DNA from: Oegoconia quadripuncta
Lineage: Eukaryota > Arthropoda > Insecta > Lepidoptera > Autostichidae
Assembly: GCA_949316235.1 (NCBI GenBank)
Contig: OX438754.1
Location: forward strand, 3,643,501 to 3,707,500
Direction of reading: 5' to 3'
Length of the DNA: 64,000 nt
Made by a program: the position numbers and the translations under genes. The notes beneath the pieces are model-generated. The model saw only the letters and a program-made list of their open reading frames with translations, searched no databases and was not told where the DNA came from. Position 1 is the first letter of the stretch. Each line of letters begins with the position of its first letter. Shown in pieces: positions 47,601 to 56,600 of this stretch.

Positions 47601-50600
47601 TCGTGTCGTGTCGTGTCGTGTCGTGTCGTGTCGTGTCGTGTCGTATCGTATCGTATCGTATCGTATCGTATCGTATCGTATCATATCATATCATATCATA
47701 TTATATTATATTATACACATATAATCGGTCCACGGTTGTTTTCAATTGAAGGGAGTCGTTAAGCCAAGTTGGTGGCCTACAGGGGCGGCTTAAAAACATT
47801 GACTGTCAGGTGACCACTAGTCTGACAGAAATCCACCGCACCGCACTGGGCTCGTGTGGGTGATTATGGGCCATACCCTCTCCCAGTAAGAGGAGGCTGT
47901 GCCCCTGTGAGGACGTGTACGGCTGTTGAGGTGATGATAAATCATTTGCAATTATCTTTCTTTGTTTTAACAAATGTTATCAAATAACAATGCTAAGTCA
48001 GATTAGATTTATGTTGACTTACTACGGGTAATTTTTATTTGTTTTGACTTCAAAAGGAGGTTCTCAAATCGGCCTTTTATTAGTATTCTTTTTCTTTCAA
48101 TTGAAATTATTATTATTTTTAAATTCCTTATTGTGCACAAAAAAAAAGAACATTTAACATAAATGATAAATTCTTAATGTTCTTTTTCAGAGCAGGCTGG
48201 ACTGGTCGAAGCCTATCCTCAGTCAGTTGCACCTCATCGCTCCCCACTACGACAAGTGGGTGAACAGTGCCGTATACAGGAAGTGTCGACTCTTTGCCAG
48301 TCCAATCCTGGAGAGCATGACATACACACCCTGGTTCCTTGTACCAATGTTCTGGATACCGGTCATATTGTACACAGGGATCACACAGTTCTTGGAACAT
48401 GTCGCATGTGGAGGTACCTTGGGTTTTATTTTCTATATCAATAATAAATAAATAATTTAGACTCTTCCACCCACAATCTTGACGACTAATTTGGTCTAGT
48501 GTGTAGTGACCGTGTTTGCGAAACCAACGGTTGTGAGTTCGAATCCCGTTAGGGGTAATTATTTGTGTGATGAATACGAACATTTTATAGTCGGCTATGT
48601 TGCAAGATGTGCGCACTACAGCTAGCGCAGGGAGTCTCCCTTTGATAAAATTCGCACATAGCTAGAGCTCGTTGTCGCTCAATAACTAAAGTGTCGACAC
48701 GTCACCTAAAACTAGTTAGCTGTAGCGGGTTGTCCTCCAAAGATGTAAATGTTTGCATGACAGCTAGGGCCGGCTGTCGTCGATTGATAAAAGTATTCGC
48801 ACATAGCTAGAGTCGACTGTCGCTCAATAACTAAAGCGTCGATACGTCAGCTATAACTACAGTACAGACAGCTAGTGACGGCCGTCCTCCATTGATAAAA
48901 GTATTCTCACATAGCTAAAGACGGCTGTCGCACAGTAACAAAAGCGCCGATTTAGGTATAGTCGGTTGTCGTTAAATGATGCAAGTGTCAGAACGAAAGC
49001 TAGGGTTGGCTGTCATCCATTGATATAATTAGTAGTAGTAGTTTTCGCACGTAGCTAGAGGCGGCTGTCGCTCAATAACTAAAGCGATGATTCGATACGT
49101 CAGCTATTTTCAGTCGTCGTCCAATGATGTAAGTGTCGGCAGGACAGCTAGTCGGCTGTCCTCCATTGATAAAAGTATTCGCACAGAGCTAGAGACGGCT
49201 GTCGCTCAATAATTAAAGTGTCGACACGATAATTAAGTTTGACGCTATGTAACGGTATGTACTCTGTTGATAGCCATTTAACCCATATTTGGGTTCTAAG
49301 TGCTTGAATAGTGGTTCTCCACCTTCGAGTTTATCTGCAATTACCTAACCTCATATGTGACTTAGGTCAAGTGCTAAGTATGTGTATAAGGAAAACGTTA
49401 AGAGCACATTCGAGTCTCCTGGACAGACGGATGTCAGTGTTGACGCAGTAGGGCCGAGATATCGCTGCTGATCGCGGTGTGGGGCACGACAGCGCCCCCT
49501 ACGGAGGGTGCGCTAGACGCCCTCCGGGAATGGGCCTCCCCTTGTGAGGGGGGGCGGGGCGGGTGGGACCTGGAGCCGCCTATGCGTTCCCAGGTCCTCC
49601 CTACTGCCGAAGAAGGTCGCCGAAGTTTTTGGCATAGGTAATTTAATTTTTCTTTTTTAAAAACGCACACGCCTGCTGTAGATTGACATATGCGACTGGC
49701 GGTATTCATAGAGTGCGAAAATTTCGAACTCTATATATTTTCTTCAAATATTCTTTATTTATTTAATTTATTGATGTAATTATGTGGAATAGGCTAAAAA
49801 CTCGACCGTCAAATGACGCAAATGACGTTTTATTCGATGAAGGTTTTAAAAAAAAAAATAAACTACCTATGCCAATACCTTCTATTTCACTTACCTAATA
49901 TGCCCTAATTTTTCTTTATGGTAAATAAACACATCTAGTACAGTCCAAGACACCGTCGCAGGGCTATCAATCACACACAACTAACACACATACACACACA
50001 TACATAATATACTACACTTCTATATTTTATAATTCAATATTATTTTATAAACTAAATTTATAAATTAGGCAATGATTTAATAAGTTAGTAGATAGCTATT
50101 GTTGTAACTGTTATTATGGAAGAGCGAGGACTCTTGGTACAGCTATATATTTATTTAATTCATTCATCAATTTCATTTTATTTTTCATTTCATCTAAGAG
50201 CGGTTAAAATTTTCTATTCTCGAGTTACAATAGTTAAGAATTCCGAAATAGGATCGCTTGGCGGTTGCAGCTGCGTTGAGACGATGACTTTTAATGAATA
50301 TTTCTATCGTATGGGAACTCGTCAGTTTAATTTATAAAAAGTAATGTAATAATTAAATAAAATTCAATCTAATGAGATTGAATTTTAAATGAATTTTAGT
50401 TTAATTATTACATACATATTACGTGGATAATGACTAATTCATAATTCATATAATTCATATATTTATTGCATTACACATGTCATAGTTACAATACATAGGT
50501 AAGTACTAACATACACATGTACCTTGTCAGGCATGGCAATATGGAGGAAAGGGATATTTATGTTAATAATGTCGTTTCAATTACCAATAGTTATAATTTT

Positions 50601-53600
50601 TATGAAGCTACATATGTATGTTGGAAGTTTAAAGAAAGTGCTCCAATTCCACAGTCAATCAACAATAAACAAAAAATAACAAATTAAAAAAATACACCCT
50701 ATCCTATTTCAACGAATATAATAAGATGTCAATAATAATATTAATAATGTCATGCATAAATCCATTTTAGAATGTCAATTAAATTAACTAAGACTAATGA
50801 CTCATATGCAGGATTATACAGTAAATTTTTTAGGTAGTCATGTCAGAGTAATTCAATCAATCAATCAATCAAATACACTTTATTGTACAAAAAAAATCTA
50901 CAATGCACTTCATGAATAAAGCTTCAAAAAAATAATAATTGTACAACCAGGCGGTCTTATCGCTATTAAGCGATTTCTACCAGACAACCTTTGGGTAGAG
51001 AAAAAATTAGAACGGGATAAAAGCAAGTAATTGTCACTCATCATACTGCTACCAACTTATAAAAAATGTTTCACTTATTCTTGCACGTTGATCCATGTTC
51101 TCCTTGGGTATAGCTGAAAATCAGTATTTTGCTTTCTGAGCAATCCCATACAAAAAAATAAAATATCCTTGGACATATACAGACAGCGCCATCTAGTTCC
51201 ATAGTAAGCAACTAGGCTTGTGTTGTGGATACCAGATGGTTGATACACTACACAAATACATTTTTTTTTATGCACAAAGTATTGATACTTGACCCCAATC
51301 CCACCTGATGTTAAGTGAAGATGAGGTCGAAGGTGGAAGCGTATTGACCCGGAAACCCCAACACATTTGGGGGACTGGCTATCTTATCTCGGACAACCGG
51401 AATACAACAATGCTATTAACATTGCTGTTTGGCGGCAGATTTATTTAAGATTTTTTGTAAATAAATACATATATAAATGAAAAACATCCATAACTCGGGT
51501 ACACATGTCCGTATTCATCATACAAACATATGTCCCTAGCGGGATTAGAACCCGCGACCTTTTGGTATAGCAGCAGAGTTTCTAACCACTACACCAAAGC
51601 AGGTCGTCAATACAGTGAGCTATGACCCTTTTGTGCTGCTGCAGCTCACACATACATTAACAATAATCCTGTAATACTTTGCCATTTGTATTGATCTACA
51701 ATAAAATTGTTATTGTGCCCGAAGTTGAATGTACATATTACGTGTGTGACTGCAGAAACAAATAAATGCTTTATCTACGATAACTGTCAAACTTAATAAA
51801 AGCATTTAGTTTTTAAAACCTAAAACCAAAAACCCGACAAGCCGAAAAGCGGACGCCATTTTGGATTTTTGACCATAAAATGTATCCTAGTCGAATCTTT
51901 CAATACTGTGCACTCGAAATCGGTCAAGCCGTTTAGGCTACAGGATACGCCAAAGGGATGGACATACACATACATTATACATACATACACTCGAAAAACA
52001 TTACCCTCCTATCTTGAGGCAGTCGGGTAAAACGTAAAAAATTGCAACTTTATAGTGCAGCATTTTCACTTATTTTCTCAATTAAAAAAAAAACGCAATT
52101 CGCATAAAGACTTAGATTAACTGTGGTCTTTACCACATAAAATGCTGAATTTAGCTTGTAAGGACCATCGGTCTACCTACTCCACTTTATATAGTGATTA
52201 AATTAATTTTTATAATGACTCCAAAAGGTTTTCCTCACAAACCTGAGTTCAATATCTTTCTTTTTTTTTTTTATATGATAGGGTGGCAAACGAGCATGCG
52301 GGTCACCTGATGGAAAGCAATCACCGCCGCCCATGGACACCCGCAACATCAAAAGGGTCACAGATGCGTTGCCGGCCTTTGAGGAAGGTGTCCACCCCAG
52401 AATAAGTAGGGCAGCCTGAGCGATGAGGGATTCTCCAGCACTAATAGTAAAATACTAAATATCTAGTGAAAAGTTTGTTTTTTCACGTCTCTTTAAAATT
52501 TCATCGCAATTTATTTGATTTCAGAATCATGTACAGAAGATAATTTGACAATGCTACAGTACTTCTATCACATAGTCCTGGGCGTGTCGATATGGACGGG
52601 ACTGGAGTACAGCCTCCACAGATGGGTATTCCACCTGGATCCTGGGACCAAGCCCGCTATGATACGATTGCACTTCCTTTTACATGGCATACATCATAAG
52701 GTTGGTTACATTTTTTTTTTATGCACAACGGATATGACCTCAATCACACCTGATGTTAAGTGAAGATGAACGAATGAATGAATGAAGCGCAGATTTACGC
52801 TTGAGCGACATTGAGAAATATGGGCCTTAGATTAGTTGGCACTATCGCGTCTTATTATTCCCGGAGAAAACAGGTTATAGTTTAAAGACACTGTCCCTTA
52901 TTTGTCTAAATTCATAGCTATAAAACGGCACATCGCCATAAAACTTTCCTACATCATTTTTGGCTGTGTAGTTTTCAAATATTTCCTAATTCATTGCTGT
53001 TTTATAGTTAGCGAGGGAATAAAAAAATCCCTTTAGGCCTTTAGCTTTATGATAAAATCCTATGTTATATTCGATGAATAATAGCTATGATGGACTACAC
53101 CCACACACACATATTATTATTTATTATACATGCTGTAAAAAGAGGATTATATGTCTCCATTTATCTACTTAAGTAAGTGTAATAAGTGCGTGGGTAATTC
53201 TACAAATTCGGAATTTTCGCCCATTCATGCTATTTGAATCTGCGAATCTTATGTATTTTTATTAGGGCGCTTAAATTTGTGCGGTTCGTATTTCTGTCTT
53301 TCTGTAGAAATACTCTTCATAGTGCCTAATGCTTAGGATCCTGAGGTGTCGCTCGTACAAAACTCATTTAAATAGTCTTTATTGTAACATTATGACAACA
53401 TTTCATTTACACTAAAATAATTATCTGTCGGGATTTCTAGACCCTGCTAAATTAAAACACGCATAATCGGCATTAAGTACAGATCATAAAATATCTTCTT
53501 TTTTTGAAATTATTTATTTTTTCTGTTTAGCATAGTCTATGCGAATAAAACAGAATATGAACTAGAAACAATATTCAATGCATGGGCCATTATAAAATTA

Positions 53601-56600
53601 AATACTTATTTTTAAATTAAATTTTAAAAGTAATTTAGTTTATGCTGCATATGAAATGAAATGAAATGAAAATCATTTATTCATGTAGGCAATACAATAT
53701 GCTCTTATGAACGTCATTTGTTTTTTAAACTACCACTAGCTCGGAACGCGGCCACTATATGAGAAGAGTTAGCGAGAAACTCAGCATAGACTTCTTCTGG
53801 TCCCCGATTTTCTTAAAATGACTATTAATTCGTTGGTTTCAAATATCTTGACTAGCTGTCTTCGTATAAACTTGGCCAGCTAATTTTTACAATTAGAATG
53901 TACAAAAAATGTCCTCTGCAAATCTGTCTCATTTGTCTCACAACGGACGATCCCTAGTTTGTAGAACTACCCACATAACATTGCGTGCACTTAGTTATAA
54001 TAATCTACAGGTAATATAAATTATGGAAATGAGTCACGAAATTTGCTCGTCGCATTTCTACGAGTATTTGTATCTATATCTCCTGGGTAGATAATCATGG
54101 GTGCGCAAATATTTGTCATCATATTCAACAGATAGCGGGGATTTTCTTTAGGATGCAATATAATAATAAAGAAAAATATCTTAGTTACAACTGTGCATAC
54201 ACATTACGTTTTGCTATTACTTACATTGATAAAATAATACCTCTTAATAACTTTATTTATGAGCTATCAAATCGTAAACAACTTTTCATCCGCCAATAAC
54301 AATAATTGCTTCTCTTACGTACAGTGAAACGAAAGGCAATACCAATAATTCTATTCTAAGGTTTTAAACTGAACTAATGCATTAATCCGACATCAAATGT
54401 TGTGGTAGGTTCGTTCGAGTCTGGGTAATATTACGTCGGTATCTAGCGTACCTATACTTATCCATTGCTATTCGACGATGTTGTTATAAAACAAACAAAT
54501 CAAAATGCCTGTTACAATCATAGACTTAGATCTTTAATCGTCCGCATGGATAGATACGTCCGTGACTCTTTCCTCAAGTTGAGATAAGTTGTGTTAGCCG
54601 TTCTGGGTGACCACTTCCTGCACCCGGGTAAAGGAAGTGGTCACCCAGAACGGCTAACACAACTAGCTAGCACTTTCCTGGTACCAGGAAAGTGCTGCAA
54701 TTTCTCAAAGCAGCAAACCACAGCACGGAACTGTAGTAGTGATCACAATATATCAGCAACGGTTGCAATGATATAGTGTTTGTAGGCGAACCTGCCTGTC
54801 AAGGCCTGTGCTAACCCATTCCTATGGGGCGTGTCGGTTTGTATCGGCCTATCGTTATGACACTGAGCGCATGGCTGCATGTCGCGTCTTTGAAGTTACC
54901 GACTGGAGACAATAGGCGACGGCAGAGCACAATGGATGCGATCGTTCCCATGACCTGTGTCCTATCCGGAAAACAGATTGCAGAGCTCATGAAGACCCCT
55001 GATGCTAAATCACCACACCTTCTGAACGCTGAAGCGTTTCGGTTACACATCAGTGGTCTACCTCTGGTAGCTTATGCAACGTTACCCTTCCTTAATGACT
55101 CTCTTGTGGCTGTTTTGCATTAGATGTTATTAGCTTCCCTCCCATTTATCACGATCAAATTCTAGCTTTGGGTTCAATTAGGTAGCAATAACTATAGAGT
55201 TAAGATGGACACAGTCTACCCTAGCAGGAGGAGGAGTCTGGGGCGGGATTTGATCCTCATTTGTTTCCAGGTGCCATTCGACGGGTTAAGGCTGGTGTTC
55301 CCCCCCGTCCCAGCAGTGATGCTCGCTTTTATTGCGTACGTGCCTATCCGGATATTACTAAGTTACCCGGTTCTCAAGTTCGTAGGCGGAATGACAGGTG
55401 AGTCACTACTCACTGCACTTTAATTATAAATTCGATGTAGAATAGAATTGGGAATGAAGTTGGTTTTTTATGCACAACAGGTTAGCAGTTAATAAACGCC
55501 TGATGTTAAGTCTGGGCTAGTCAGCGTTTAGTTTTGGGTATTATGGTGTTAAAAGTTTAATGTTTAGATCAATATCGATGATATGTAGATATATATATAA
55601 CTCATCGCCGTTGAAGCATGCAAGTCTTAGATGTTTTTGGTGGAAAGCCGTGTGAGACCAGGGCCCGCAGTCTCGATATAGATAGCAACCGATTTCGGTC
55701 GTTAACTCCTAACGATCTTATTCTAAATGTTATAGTGTTCATAATCATATCGGTTTTTGTTGAAAGCCTGAATCGTAGTTTCAATGGAAATCGTTATTTT
55801 GATACTAAAGACTTCTAATTCTCCAATTAAAATAACATTATTAGGACTTAGCGACCGAATTCGATAACATAACGATCGCTATCTATGTCGAGACTGCAGG
55901 CCCAGACTTGAAATCTCGGTAGCTCGCTCGATAATCTGCGCAGCATGACTTCGTTTGTCGCTCGCGACGTAGGAGTGAGACTGCGATAGTTGTAGGACCT
56001 ATATTTCATCCAAGCGAATAAGCGGGACAAATATTATCTCGCGCGACATAAACGTTTATTGCCCCTGTCATACTACATGGGCTGGTTGGCAAGTTTATAT
56101 AAATAAATAGGCCATAAGGTCTGGACATGCGTTTAATTATTGAGTATCTGACCTGATGAAAGTGACCGCATCTGTGCCTCAATGTGTACAACATAGGGTT
56201 TACGAATTGGAGTTCGCGGGTTCGCCCCAGCGGGGTACCTACATGTTTAGTACTCGGTTTGGTTGGTGGTAGGGAATTTTAAATCTCCGCCTGGCTAGCT
56301 ACCATCATCTCTGCCGCGAAACAGCAATGTTTAGCATTGTTGTGTTCCAGTTGTCAGACATAAGATAGCCAGTCCCCCAAATAAGATGACGTTTCCGGGG
56401 CAGTATGCTTCCACCTTCATCAGGTGTGAATGAGGTCAAGTGCTAATTTGTTGTGTATAAAAAAAAGAAAGTAGCGATGTGGTCAAAGATAAAGCACGCG
56501 ATCTCAGTAAACGCATATTCACTCTGCTCTTGAGGATCCCAAGAGGTCTTAAAATCCACAAAAATCCAGGGAGTAATTAGTGATACCTCGGAAGCAGGAA

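Larger units (their letters stand above)
47150..47935 (+). repeat. SINE-E split by a SINE-B and its satellite
   Basis: Head side 47150-47282 (GGATGGGTGATCACTACTGG) and tail side 47726-47935 (ATACCCTCTCCCAGTAAGAG) flank a SINE-B plus satellite. The SINE-E is older. Confidence 0.6.

Noticed and set aside
47307..47762. Open frames through the second satellite
   Set aside because: SINE and satellite translation only.
48605..49235. CRISPR-like spaced repeats
   Set aside because: Repeats are imperfect, adjoining and built of submodules, in a eukaryotic intron; there are no regular spacers.
49434..49709. 91-residue minus-strand frame
   Set aside because: Low-complexity GC-rich sequence with no recognised domain.
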